Shown here piece after piece: positions 45,015-53,048 of a stretch of 64,000 nt of DNA. Below the pieces are notes generated by a model. That model searched no databases, was not told the origin of the DNA, and was given only the letters and a program-made list of their open reading frames with translations. The position numbers were made by a program, and so were the translations under genes. Position 1 is the first letter of the stretch. Every line of letters starts with the position of its first letter. This DNA is from JANNBN01 sp031430595 (lineage in GTDB: Bacteria; Actinomycetota; Acidimicrobiia; Acidimicrobiales; JANYDT01), in NCBI GenBank assembly GCA_031430595.1, contig JANPBU010000040.1, positions 112,213 through 176,212 of the forward strand. Direction: 5' to 3'.

Positions 45015-46208
45015 TCAGGCGATCGAGTCAATGACGAGTGCTAGCTCGGCTTCGGTGTTGTAGATATGTGGCGATACCCGCACTACCTGCGTCAAGCCTT
45101 TTGCGTGCATGTCAAGCCCGGCCCAATTCGCAGTCGACACGTTGATCGAAACGTTGCGGCGCGCAGCAGCTTCAACCACTTCAGCGGGGCTACGACCGTC
45201 GACGGTAAAGGTCACGATGCCACATCGCTGCTGCGCAGTGTCGTGCACGTGCACCCGGTCGTTCTGCGACAACCCCAAACGAAGTACCGAAGCCAAGGCG
45301 CTAATTCGAGCCTCGATGTTTCGCATGCTCAATTCCAATGTCTGTTCAACCGCCGATGCCAACCCAACCTGAGCGGCAATCGGGGCTTCGAATTCTTCGA
45401 ACCTCGCCATGCCTGCAATCATCGTCAGCCCAGCCACACCATCGCGCTTTGTCGTCTCGGCATCAATACCCGGAGGCGAAAATCGATCAACAATTTCACC
45501 TGCAATCCACACCATGCCGGTTCCTCGTGGGGCTCGAAGCCACTTGCGTCCGGTACCGGTAAACACCGAAGCCCCCCATGCTCGAACGTCGACTTCGAGG
45601 TGGGCTAGTGCTTGGCAACCATCAACAAACATCGGGACGCCGCGTGTTTTAGCGGCCCGCCCTACCGCTTCAACCGGGTTCACATTTCCGGAGTGGGTGC
45701 CAATTGCAGTCACACATACCAACGCAAGACGATCGTCAATGAGCGCTACAGCGAGTGCGTCAACGTCAATTGTGCCGTCATCCAACGAACCAAGCAGTGA
45801 CATCTCAAACCGAAACATGCTCGCGAGTTGAACCAGTGCTGCGTAGTGCGAATGATATGTGAGCCTATCAACCAGAACTAGTTGACCCGGGGCAACGTTT
45901 CCGCCAAGCATCCATCCCCAGATCGCTTTAACCCAACCGGCCGAGTCGCTGATCGTCAACGCAACCTCGCTTCTGCTCCCGCCAATAAGACTCGCAAGAC
46001 CAGCCCTGGCCGCAACCAGTCGATCTGACACCATTGCTGCTGCCCGGTACCCCCCGACCTGACTTTCGAGCACAAGGTGGCCAATCACCGCGTCAAGGGT
46101 TCGCTGCGTCGGCAAGGAAGCTCCCGCGTTATTGAGAAATGCCAAATCTACGCAGCCCGGTGTTTCGTGGCGTAACGCATCGATATCTAACGGCACATTC
46201 GGATTCAT
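45015..46208 (-). CDS. Class V aminotransferase (cysteine desulfurase/EgtE-like PLP enzyme)
   Basis: The protein has 397 residues from the ATG at 46208. NNAGASLPTQRTLDAV near 28, SDSAGWVKAIWGWML near 93, the PLP-aspartate region CVTAIGTHSGNVNP near 154, and the Lys motif FTGTGRKWLRAPRGTGMVW near 215 identify the class V fold. The sequence after the Lys is like selenocysteine lyase/EgtE-type members rather than IscS/SufS, so C-S lyase chemistry (for example ergothioneine synthesis) is possible but unproven. It separates rpsO from ribF in an otherwise conserved cluster. Confidence 0.88.
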   Translation of the reverse strand: MNPNVPLDIDALRHETPGCVDLAFLNNAGASLPTQRTLDAVIGHLVLESQVGGYRAAAMVSDRLVAARAGLASLIGGSRSEVALTISDSAGWVKAIWGWMLGGNVAPGQLVLVDRLTYHSHYAALVQLASMFRFEMSLLGSLDDGTIDVDALAVALIDDRLALVCVTAIGTHSGNVNPVEAVGRAAKTRGVPMFVDGCQALAHLEVDVRAWGASVFTGTGRKWLRAPRGTGMVWIAGEIVDRFSPPGIDAETTKRDGVAGLTMIAGMARFEEFEAPIAAQVGLASAVEQTLELSMRNIEARISALASVLRLGLSQNDRVHVHDTAQQRCGIVTFTVDGRSPAEVVEAAARRNVSINVSTANWAGLDMHAKGLTQVVRVSPHIYNTEAELALVIDSIA

Positions 46209-46290
46209 GACAAACACTGTGCCAGATGACACCGATCTCAAGTGGGTCTATTTCTCGATCACCAGTAACGTCGCAGATCGTCAGTCTCCA

Positions 46291-46356
46291 GTCGATTGTC
46301 TGACCGGAGGTCTGAATGTCAGCCCTCGTCGATTGCCTGACCGGAAGTCTGAATGT
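46291..46356. repeat. Direct repeat that duplicates the MFS translation start
   Basis: Two 29-bp copies (46291-46319 and 46328-46356) differ at two positions and lie 37 bp apart. Each carries CCGGAGG or CCGGAAG, five bases, then ATG. The second is the ribosome-binding site and start of the MFS gene; the first opens a short upstream frame. Confidence 0.9.
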
Positions 46357-46360
46357 TTAA
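46316..46360 (+). promoter_or_regulatory. Upstream leader peptide overlapping the MFS start
   Basis: The ATG in the first repeat copy, with the stronger CCGGAGG, opens a 14-codon frame (MSALVDCLTGSLNV) whose TAA overlaps the MFS start codon region (46353-46360). This arrangement could couple or attenuate translation of the exporter. Expression is unproven. Confidence 0.45.
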
Positions 46361-47825
46361 ACGGATGGAATACAAGTGGGTCGTGGCCTTGGCCTTTGTA
46401 CTTGCACTGTTCATGGATATTCTCGATGTGACCATCGTGAACGTCTCGCTGTTCTCGATTTCGAAAGAGTTCGATTCGTCGATCGGCTCGACCACCTGGA
46501 TCGTTCTCGGGTACTCGCTCAGTCTCGCCATTTGGATACCGATTTCGGGCTGGGTAGGCGACCGTTTCGGAACCAGGCGGGTGTTCATTTTCGCGTTGGT
46601 GATGTTTATCGTCGCCTCACAGCTGTGTGCCCTGGCCCAAACGATCGAGCAGTTGGTCGGGTTTCGCGTATTGCAGGGCATTGGCGGTGGCATGTTGACC
46701 CCCACCGGTGTGACCTTGTTGTTCCGGGCTTTTCCACCCGACCAGCGCGCCAAAGCCTCGGCAGTACTCACTATTCCAACGGTGTTGGCACCGGCAACCG
46801 GGCCAGTTCTTGGCGGATGGCTGACCGACACGATCGGATGGAGGTGGATCTTTCGGGTCAATGTACCCGTTGGCCTTATCGCTCTTGCTGTTGCCTATTT
46901 CGGTTTGCGAAAAGATGATGTTTCGACAAAGCGACCCTTTGATCTTCCAGGTTTTGTGCTGGCTGCGGTTGGGTTTCCGGCGGCGGTGTATGCACTTGAA
47001 CGGGGTGCAGAGGAAGGGTGGCTCAGCCTACGCATTCTCGTCGCAATCGCTATTTCGATTGTGTCACTTGCTGGTCTAGTCGTCTGGTCTCGCCGAACAA
47101 CCGCCCCGATGCTTGACCTCAAACTACTTAACGAACGTATGTTTCGAACCACCAACATCGTAAGTTTTGCTTCCACGATGGCGTTTTTGGGTGTGGTGTT
47201 TATTCTCCCGCAGTTCCTCCAACGTGTCGCTGGTTTGACTGCGTTTCAGAGTGGGTTGGCGACGTTCCCTCAAGCTATCGGCGTGATATCAATGTCGAAA
47301 CTGGCCGGAAAGTTGTACCCGAAAATTGGGCCGCGCCGAATGCTCTTCAGTGCATATGTGGGCTTATCAGTAGCTACGATTCCGTTCCTCTTTCTTACTG
47401 TCGATACCAGCCCATGGCTCATACGGGCCATCATGTTTGTGAGAGGTTTGTTTTTGGCGTTCACATTCATTCCGCTACAAGCTGCATCGTATGCGCGCAT
47501 TACTCCTGAACAAACAGGCCGAGCGAGCGCCATCTTTTCAACACAACGCCAACTCGCGGCCGCTATGGGCGTGGCTGTTCTTTCGACAGTGTTGCTATCG
47601 ACCATTCCAGCCGAGTTCGGACGAACCGTGGTGCCCGTTGCTCTCAGGGCCGGGTTCACCACCTCATTTCATTACGCCTTCGCTGTTGCTGCGGGGCTGA
47701 CGCTGCTTGCGGGTCTGTTGTCGTTAAGTATCCGAGATGCCGACGCGGCGGTGACGATGGGCAAACGTCCCGACTCCGCCGAACCCGTCCCCAATTCCGC
47801 TACCCTCGAACCCGTTCCCGCTTAA
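46353..47825 (+). CDS. MFS multidrug efflux transporter, DHA2 (14-TM) type
   Basis: The 490-residue integral membrane protein has about 14 hydrophobic segments. Motif D1 (LFMDILDVTIVNVSL) is near 20, motif A (GWVGDRFGTRRVFIFAL) near 69, the RVLQGIGGGMLTPTG region near 105, and motif C (VLAPATGPVLGGWLTD) near 145, the antiporter signature of the EmrB/QacA family. It most likely exports a drug or metabolite by proton antiport. ATG 46362 is an alternative start, three codons in. It is convergent with ribF and shares a symmetric terminator with it. Confidence 0.92.
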   Translation: MFKRMEYKWVVALAFVLALFMDILDVTIVNVSLFSISKEFDSSIGSTTWIVLGYSLSLAIWIPISGWVGDRFGTRRVFIFALVMFIVASQLCALAQTIEQLVGFRVLQGIGGGMLTPTGVTLLFRAFPPDQRAKASAVLTIPTVLAPATGPVLGGWLTDTIGWRWIFRVNVPVGLIALAVAYFGLRKDDVSTKRPFDLPGFVLAAVGFPAAVYALERGAEEGWLSLRILVAIAISIVSLAGLVVWSRRTTAPMLDLKLLNERMFRTTNIVSFASTMAFLGVVFILPQFLQRVAGLTAFQSGLATFPQAIGVISMSKLAGKLYPKIGPRRMLFSAYVGLSVATIPFLFLTVDTSPWLIRAIMFVRGLFLAFTFIPLQAASYARITPEQTGRASAIFSTQRQLAAAMGVAVLSTVLLSTIPAEFGRTVVPVALRAGFTTSFHYAFAVAAGLTLLAGLLSLSIRDADAAVTMGKRPDSAEPVPNSATLEPVPA

Positions 47826-47867
47826 TTGGAGCGATTCCGGCCTATTAAGCCGGAATTCCTCCAATTA
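47823..47867. terminator. Symmetric bidirectional hairpin containing both stop codons
   Basis: Arms 47823-47841 and 47849-47867 match at 17 of 19 positions with a 7-nt loop. The outermost TAA on each side is the stop codon of the MFS gene (plus) and of ribF (minus). No long T-run follows either arm, so the stem may work as a terminator or by 3'-end protection for both transcripts. Confidence 0.7.
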
Positions 47868-48827
47868 GTGGCTGGTTAAGCCGTCCAAGATCAACGTTGC
47901 GTTCTCCACGTCGTGACCCATTTGCTTGAGCAGTGCGTCGAGCGAATCGAACTTCGCTTCGGGCCGCAGGCGCTCAACAAACTCGACGACTGCCGCTTCT
48001 TCGTACAGATCACCCGAGAAGTCGATCAGAAACGCTTCGAGTAGTGAGTAGGCCTGATCGTCGTAGAAGGTTGGTCGCCGACCAAGGTTGACGGCAGCCT
48101 TACGGCGGATACCATCGGGTCGCAGATACCACGCGGCATAGATTCCGTCTGCAGGCAGACAAATTTCGTCGTCAACAGAAACGTTCGCTGTAGGAAACCC
48201 AATTGTCCTTCCTCGCTTATCTCCGTCGATCACGATGCCACGCAACTCGACTGGGCGACCGAGCATTGCCGCTGCGCTTGGCATGTCACCATTGCGAATA
48301 AACGACCTGATTGCCGTCGAGGAAACTTTCGTTCCGCCTGCGCCGCCAATCAACGCAAGGCTCAGCACGTCGAACCCCTCTTCTCCACCCATTGCGGTGA
48401 GTAGATCGATGTTGCCACGACGATCTTTTCCGAAATGGAAATCGGAACCTACAACCACTGCTTTTACCCCGAGGCACTCAACCATGACCGACATCACGAA
48501 CGACTCAGCAGACTCGGTCGCCCGTTCGTGATCGAACGGAACAACAACCACAATATCCACGCCGGTTGATTCAAGCAGCTCAAGCTTTTGGTCAAGGGAG
48601 GTGAGAAGTTTCGGTGCACTTTCAGGCCGAACCACGCTGGCCGGATGGCGATCAAACGTGACAACCGCAGACTTGACCCCCCGAGCTTCGGCGATACGGC
48701 GCACCTCACCAATGACCGCCCGGTGGCCAAGATGCACTCCGTCGTAGGCACCAATAGTCAGCACAGACCCAAGGCCGTGAGTCAGTTCTTGCGAACGGAC
48801 AGATTTGGGATCGGAAATGACCTGCAC
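47865..48827 (-). CDS. ribF: Bifunctional riboflavin kinase/FAD synthetase
   Basis: RibF has 320 residues. The FAD synthetase (adenylyl-transferase) domain has IGAYDGVHLGHRAVIGEVR near 26-44 and VVGSDFHFGKDRRGNIDLL near 130. The riboflavin kinase domain has GRTIGFPTANVSVDDEICLPADGIYAAWY near 205-233 and LLEAFLIDFSGDLYEE near 273. It makes FMN then FAD. truB normally lies directly upstream; here a plus-strand FkbM gene is placed between them. Confidence 0.96.
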   Translation of the reverse strand: MQVISDPKSVRSQELTHGLGSVLTIGAYDGVHLGHRAVIGEVRRIAEARGVKSAVVTFDRHPASVVRPESAPKLLTSLDQKLELLESTGVDIVVVVPFDHERATESAESFVMSVMVECLGVKAVVVGSDFHFGKDRRGNIDLLTAMGGEEGFDVLSLALIGGAGGTKVSSTAIRSFIRNGDMPSAAAMLGRPVELRGIVIDGDKRGRTIGFPTANVSVDDEICLPADGIYAAWYLRPDGIRRKAAVNLGRRPTFYDDQAYSLLEAFLIDFSGDLYEEAAVVEFVERLRPEAKFDSLDALLKQMGHDVENATLILDGLTSH

Positions 48828-48950
48828 GTCTCCAGGTTACTTGTCAGTTGGCACCGATGAACGAATCGGACGATCTGGCCGCCTATTCCTTGAGGTTTCC
48901 CCATGTTGTGCACACAGACAGTGACCGCTTGCAGTTCTACACTCTTGGCC

Positions 48951-50051
48951 ATGTCGTCAACCGAACTTTCCGACGTAAGTCAGGGCACGAGTCATTGGAC
49001 GGTAACTGCGGTCGAACGGCCAGCCCTGCCAGATTGGCTGTTCGGCTACGTCGACTCACCTCAGGTTGGCCTCGGGCTTCCCGGTTGGATCGCTGTCGAA
49101 GGATGGTGCTTCACAGCTAACGAAGCCAAGATTGAAATTACTCTTCAATCTGGTGGCGTCACACTCGGCACGATCGCTGGCGGGACCCCACGAGGCGATG
49201 TTGCTGAAGCGTTCTCGGCTCAAGGAATCGATGTCTCGGTATCGATGCATTCCGGCTTCGGTGGCGACGTCCAACTGGCGATCCAGCCGAACGCAACCGG
49301 CGACGCAACATTGCTCGAAGTGGTTGCCTCGAGGTCGCTCGGTTCTGCGGTCCTTGCCCTCATTCATATTCGGCCGAGCAACGAGGGCGACGACGCAACA
49401 GCTCCTCCGGAAGAAACTTCACAGGCAGGCGAAGTTGAGGTGTTACGTCGCCTTCTTCCAGCAAACGCACCGAAACTTGTCGTCGATATTGGGGCTCACG
49501 ACGGACGCTTCCTCTCGAATTCGTATCCGTTCATTGCCCAGGGCTGGACTGGAATTCTGATTGAACCGCTTCCGTCAGTATTCGAACGTCTACAGGCAAA
49601 TCATCTTCGCCACCCAACCGCGATTTGCCTCAACGTTGCGTGCGGAGCAACGAGCTCATTTGCCCCGCTCTTTATCGGCTCAGATGGCGACCTCGGTCAA
49701 AATTCAACCCTGTCTACCGATGACACCCAGTGGATGCGTGACCACCGCACCGATCACAGTATCGACGTCCGCGTTGAACCCATTTCGCTACTCCTCGACG
49801 AGCAAGGCCTGAGCGGTGACATCGGGCTGTTACTCGTTGACTGCGAAGGAATGGACCTTGAAGCACTGCAAGGTCTCGACCCGACCCGGCACCGACCATG
49901 GATCGTTGTTACCGAGCAATACGCACAAAACCCTGACAAGGAAGCGGCCAAGGCAGACCTACTGCGCTCATGGGGAATGACCTTTCGTTCGTCAGTTGGC
50001 TACAACGACATCTGGGTCGACGAACGCATGATCGCGAACCCTAACGATTAA
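48951..50051 (+). CDS. FkbM-family methyltransferase with an N-terminal beta-domain
   Basis: The protein has 366 residues from the ATG at 48951. The C-terminal half (about 160-355) is an FkbM SAM-methyltransferase with LVVDIGAHDGRFLSNSY (motif I), GILIEPLPSVFERL, NVACGAT, and LLLVDCEGMDLEALQGL near 285. The first 150 residues are a beta-rich domain (LPDWLFGYVDSP, GWIAVEGWCFTANEAKIEITL) seen with sugar-processing enzymes. It may methylate a glycan or lipid sugar. It is divergent from ribF, inserted in the ribF-truB gap. Confidence 0.85.
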   Translation: MSSTELSDVSQGTSHWTVTAVERPALPDWLFGYVDSPQVGLGLPGWIAVEGWCFTANEAKIEITLQSGGVTLGTIAGGTPRGDVAEAFSAQGIDVSVSMHSGFGGDVQLAIQPNATGDATLLEVVASRSLGSAVLALIHIRPSNEGDDATAPPEETSQAGEVEVLRRLLPANAPKLVVDIGAHDGRFLSNSYPFIAQGWTGILIEPLPSVFERLQANHLRHPTAICLNVACGATSSFAPLFIGSDGDLGQNSTLSTDDTQWMRDHRTDHSIDVRVEPISLLLDEQGLSGDIGLLLVDCEGMDLEALQGLDPTRHRPWIVVTEQYAQNPDKEAAKADLLRSWGMTFRSSVGYNDIWVDERMIANPND

Positions 50052-50944
50052 CGGTTAAGTACCAAAGCCGGCTTCGATTGTGATGCGCGAAACGGCTCGT
50101 ACAACGCCATCAGATTTCCATTATGGCTTACCTTCCATACGCAAGCATCAACCGGAACCGAATCAAATACAGAGCGGTCAAGTACCGACCCGAGCCTTAC
50201 TTTTTCTGCTGTTGCCTCGTCGATTTCAGCCGCCGGCAAATGGGCCAACATTTCATGTGCGCTAAGCGGTTTTGCGTCGGCAAGCGAAGCGTCAAGGGGT
50301 CGGCCCATCGCTACTGTGAACGGGCCAATGGAAGTTCGCCGCAGGAATTGCAAATGGGCACCTCCGTCGAGGGCCTCACCGACGTCTGCAACTAGTGTGC
50401 GCACATAGGTTCCGGTAGAGCAATCGACCGTAACCGGAAAGACGCCTGGCCCAGTCGATTCCGCAATGTCGTAGCGATACACCGTCACGGGTCGAAGCTT
50501 TCGTTCAACTTCGATTCCTTCACGGGCATACTCGTGAAGTCGTTTTCCAACAACCTTGATAGCGCTCACCATCGGGGGAATCTGTTCGATATTGCCCACA
50601 AACTTGCCAGCCGCGACACGAACCTGTTCGAGCGTTACCCCAGTCATATCAAATCGCTCAATCACTTCACCTTCGTTGTCGAGGGTCGACGTAGTGACTC
50701 CAAGAACCATTTCAGCTGTGTAACTCTTCGTATGACTATCGAGGTACTGCAACAGGCGCGTGCACGCACCAAGGGCCACAAGAAGTACACCTGTGGCACC
50801 CGGGTCAAGGGTGCCGGAGTGGCCACAACGACGCTGACCGGTTATTCGGCGAATCTGGGCCACCGCATCGTGACTTGTTATGCCAGCAGGCTTATCGATG
50901 ATGAACAGGCCATCAAGACCTGAATCCTTCGTCTTCTTCCCCAT
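50048..50944 (-). CDS. truB: tRNA pseudouridine-55 synthase
   Basis: TruB has 298 residues. GLFIIDKPAGITSHDAV near 11, RCGHSGTLDPGATGVLLVALG near 38 (catalytic Asp), YTAEMVLGVTTSTLDNEGEV near 74, and STGTYVRTLVADVGEALDGGAHL near 177 are canonical. It makes pseudouridine 55 in the T-loop. It follows rbfA by 8 bp; its end overlaps the convergent FkbM gene end by 4 bp. Confidence 0.96.
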   Translation of the reverse strand: MGKKTKDSGLDGLFIIDKPAGITSHDAVAQIRRITGQRRCGHSGTLDPGATGVLLVALGACTRLLQYLDSHTKSYTAEMVLGVTTSTLDNEGEVIERFDMTGVTLEQVRVAAGKFVGNIEQIPPMVSAIKVVGKRLHEYAREGIEVERKLRPVTVYRYDIAESTGPGVFPVTVDCSTGTYVRTLVADVGEALDGGAHLQFLRRTSIGPFTVAMGRPLDASLADAKPLSAHEMLAHLPAAEIDEATAEKVRLGSVLDRSVFDSVPVDACVWKVSHNGNLMALYEPFRASQSKPALVLNR

Positions 50945-50952
50945 CGAATGCG

Positions 50953-51534
50953 CTACTCGGGTTCGCCTTCGAACTGACCCGAGGGAACATCCTCCGAGAC
51001 ATCGTCGTCCGAGAGAACGTCGTCCGAGAGAACGTCGTCCGAAACGGTACCAACGACAGGCAGCGTGCGAATGATTCCATCGATTTTGGCGCCTTCTTCG
51101 ATGGCCGGATCAACCCGAAAAACAAGTAGCGGTGTTCGCTTAAGTCGAACTTGACGACCAATCGCACCTTGCAGCCGCACACGATATTGATCGAATGCAT
51201 CGGCGATTTCTTCTTTGGCGTTTGCGTTTCGGTCGTTGGCCACCAGCGACGAAAAAAACACGGTCGCCTGTCGAAAGTCAGCGTCTACATCGATACCCGT
51301 GATCGTCACCAGTTCAAGACGTTCATCACCAATTTCTTCCAACTCTTCGGCAATCACTTCGCGAAGTGATTCATTCACTCTGGCCGTCCGAGCGAAGCCC
51401 CTACCCCCGGAAGCAGTGTCGGGGGAAGCAAAACTGCGGCCACGAGACGATGAGCGACCGGGAGAACCCGTTCGACTACCGGACCCACCAGCCCCACTTG
51501 AACGAGATGAACCTTTTGACGAACCTCTTGGCAT
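50953..51534 (-). CDS. rbfA: Ribosome-binding factor A with extended tails
   Basis: The protein has 193 residues. The KH-type core (about 50-155) shows ARTARVNESLREVIAEELEEI, LVTITGIDVDADFRQATVFFSSL and LKRTPLLVFRVDPAIEEGAKID. Two tails are unusual: a Ser/Gly/Arg N-terminus of about 48 residues and an acidic C-terminus with repeated SDDVL units made by 15-bp DNA repeats (51004-51042). RbfA is a late 30S maturation factor. The tails are probably disordered. It sits in the usual order between DUF503 and truB. Confidence 0.93.
   Translation of the reverse strand: MPRGSSKGSSRSSGAGGSGSRTGSPGRSSSRGRSFASPDTASGGRGFARTARVNESLREVIAEELEEIGDERLELVTITGIDVDADFRQATVFFSSLVANDRNANAKEEIADAFDQYRVRLQGAIGRQVRLKRTPLLVFRVDPAIEEGAKIDGIIRTLPVVGTVSDDVLSDDVLSDDDVSEDVPSGQFEGEPE
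51004..51042. repeat. 15-bp tandem repeats encoding the acidic RbfA tail
   Basis: The unit GTCGTCCGAGAGAAC occurs twice exactly and a third time in part, giving SDDVL repeats on the minus strand. The unit length is a multiple of three, so copy changes would keep the frame. Confidence 0.8.
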
Positions 51535-51569
51535 GTGCCCAGTCTGCCAGGCAACTTCACCTGCCCGAG

Positions 51570-51878
51570 CTACTCATCGTCGGTGGTATCACACCACGTT
51601 CGGCGCATCATCACCACCTCGACCTCGGGCCACGACCAAATGAAGCGCTCAACCTCATCAAGGATGTCAACAACCATGCGTTCCGAACCGCTCACGGAGG
51701 CTATTCCGAGCATGCACCGCTGCCATTTATCGGTGTAGCCCACCTCAGAAACAGCCACTTGGTAACGGTTTCTAATGCCCTCAACTAATGGACGAACAAC
51801 GGCGCGCTTCGATTTCAGGTTGTTGACGCCGGGGATAAGTACTTCGACTCGAAGCGCGCAGACGAACAGGTCAGCCAT
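51570..51878 (-). CDS. DUF503-family protein
   Basis: The 102-residue protein shows the family pattern LFVCALRVEVLIPGVNNLKSKRAVVRPLVEGIRNRYQVAVSEVGYTDKWQ in the first half and IWSWPEVEVVMM near the end. DUF503 proteins sit between infB and rbfA in Gram-positive bacteria and are suspected of a role in ribosome assembly. Here infB is not the neighbour: an LLM oxidoreductase gene starts the run 33 bp upstream. Confidence 0.9.
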   Translation of the reverse strand: MADLFVCALRVEVLIPGVNNLKSKRAVVRPLVEGIRNRYQVAVSEVGYTDKWQRCMLGIASVSGSERMVVDILDEVERFIWSWPEVEVVMMRRTWCDTTDDE

Positions 51879-51910
51879 GATTCGTGGAAATCATCCTCAC
51901 GGAAATCACC

Positions 51911-52963
51911 TTATAGGTTGTCGGCGATTGCTCGCATACGTTCGACGGTAGCCACTTTCTGTTCCAGGGTTCCAATCAATCCCATTTGCAGGTGAGTGAC
52001 ACCCGATTCGGCGTAAGCAGCCATACGTTCTTTGATGTGCCCTTCTGAACCAACCAACGAGGCACCCTCCAAATAGTCACGGGGGATCGCGGCAGCAGCT
52101 TCGTCTTTCTTTCCGTCGAGGTACAGGTCTTGGATCGTTTTCGCCTCTCCTTCCCAGCCGTAGGCCGACATAATGTCGTTGTAGAAGTTTTTGCCACGAG
52201 CGCCCATTCCGCCTACATACAGCGCTGCCCCGGGGCGACCAGCATCAAGCACCTTTTCGATGCGGTCAGCGTCTTCGGTGAACATCACCGAACCCCCAGC
52301 GAGAATCTGTAACTTGCCAAGTTCGGGTGCACGTTTCTTCATGCCAACGGCTAGGGCGTCGCCCCACACCACATCAGCTTTACCGGGAAGATAAAACACA
52401 GGTATCCAACCGTCAGCGACTTCGGCCGTCGCTTCGACGCTGAGACCCTTCAGTGACGCCCACCACAGCGGAATGTCAGCGCGCTGAGGGTGATTTATCA
52501 ACTTCAGCGGTTTACCGAGCCCGGTTCCCTGGCCAACGGGAAGCGGTATCTGCACTGCTTTGCCTTGGTGGTTGATCACTTCACGTTTCCAAGTTTGGCG
52601 GCAAATCTCGATGTATTCCTTGATGCGTTGCATCGGCTTTTCGTACGGAACGCCGTGGAAACCTTCAACGACCTGCGGCCCTGATGCACCAAGACCACAG
52701 TGGATTCGACCATCTGAAACGTAGTCAAGCCCGGCAAAGGTCATCCCCATCAGCGTGGCTGTACGCGAATAGACGTTCAGAATGGCTGAGCCGATTTCGA
52801 CGGTTTCCGTTCGTGCGGCAAGATAACCCATCATAGAGACGGCATCGAAGCTGTACGCCTCGGCAACCCAAACGTTGTTCAAACCCGCCTTCTCGAGGGC
52901 GGCGACCTCGTCGGCCATGGTTTTGATATCGTCGGCATAGTTCAGCATCACAGAAAGCTTCAT
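51911..52963 (-). CDS. LLM-class F420-dependent oxidoreductase
   Basis: The protein has 350 residues from the ATG at 52963 (MKLSVMLNYADDIKTMADEV). This luciferase-like TIM barrel shows ALEKAGLNNVWVAEAYSFDA near 23, IGSAILNVYSRTATLMGMTF near 58, RIHCGLGASGPQVVEGFHGV near 88-107 and the C-terminal GVTHLQMGLIGTLEQKV. The closest pattern is the actinobacterial F420-binding type (methylenetetrahydromethanopterin reductase-like). It oxidises or reduces an unknown substrate. It occupies the place where infB usually lies, and it is divergent from the MBL gene. Confidence 0.88.
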   Translation of the reverse strand: MKLSVMLNYADDIKTMADEVAALEKAGLNNVWVAEAYSFDAVSMMGYLAARTETVEIGSAILNVYSRTATLMGMTFAGLDYVSDGRIHCGLGASGPQVVEGFHGVPYEKPMQRIKEYIEICRQTWKREVINHQGKAVQIPLPVGQGTGLGKPLKLINHPQRADIPLWWASLKGLSVEATAEVADGWIPVFYLPGKADVVWGDALAVGMKKRAPELGKLQILAGGSVMFTEDADRIEKVLDAGRPGAALYVGGMGARGKNFYNDIMSAYGWEGEAKTIQDLYLDGKKDEAAAAIPRDYLEGASLVGSEGHIKERMAAYAESGVTHLQMGLIGTLEQKVATVERMRAIADNL

Positions 52964-53048
52964 GGCTACAAAGCTACGCCCTTGTGACGCTCCACTCAAT
53001 TCAGACCATTTTGAGTACGCACGTCATCAAGACCTAAGGTGTGCACCC

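Noticed and set aside
45015..46208. Assignment of the class V aminotransferase as SufS or IscS
   Set aside because: Motifs around the PLP lysine (GRKWLRAPRGTG) fit other class V branches, and no sufBCDU genes are adjacent.
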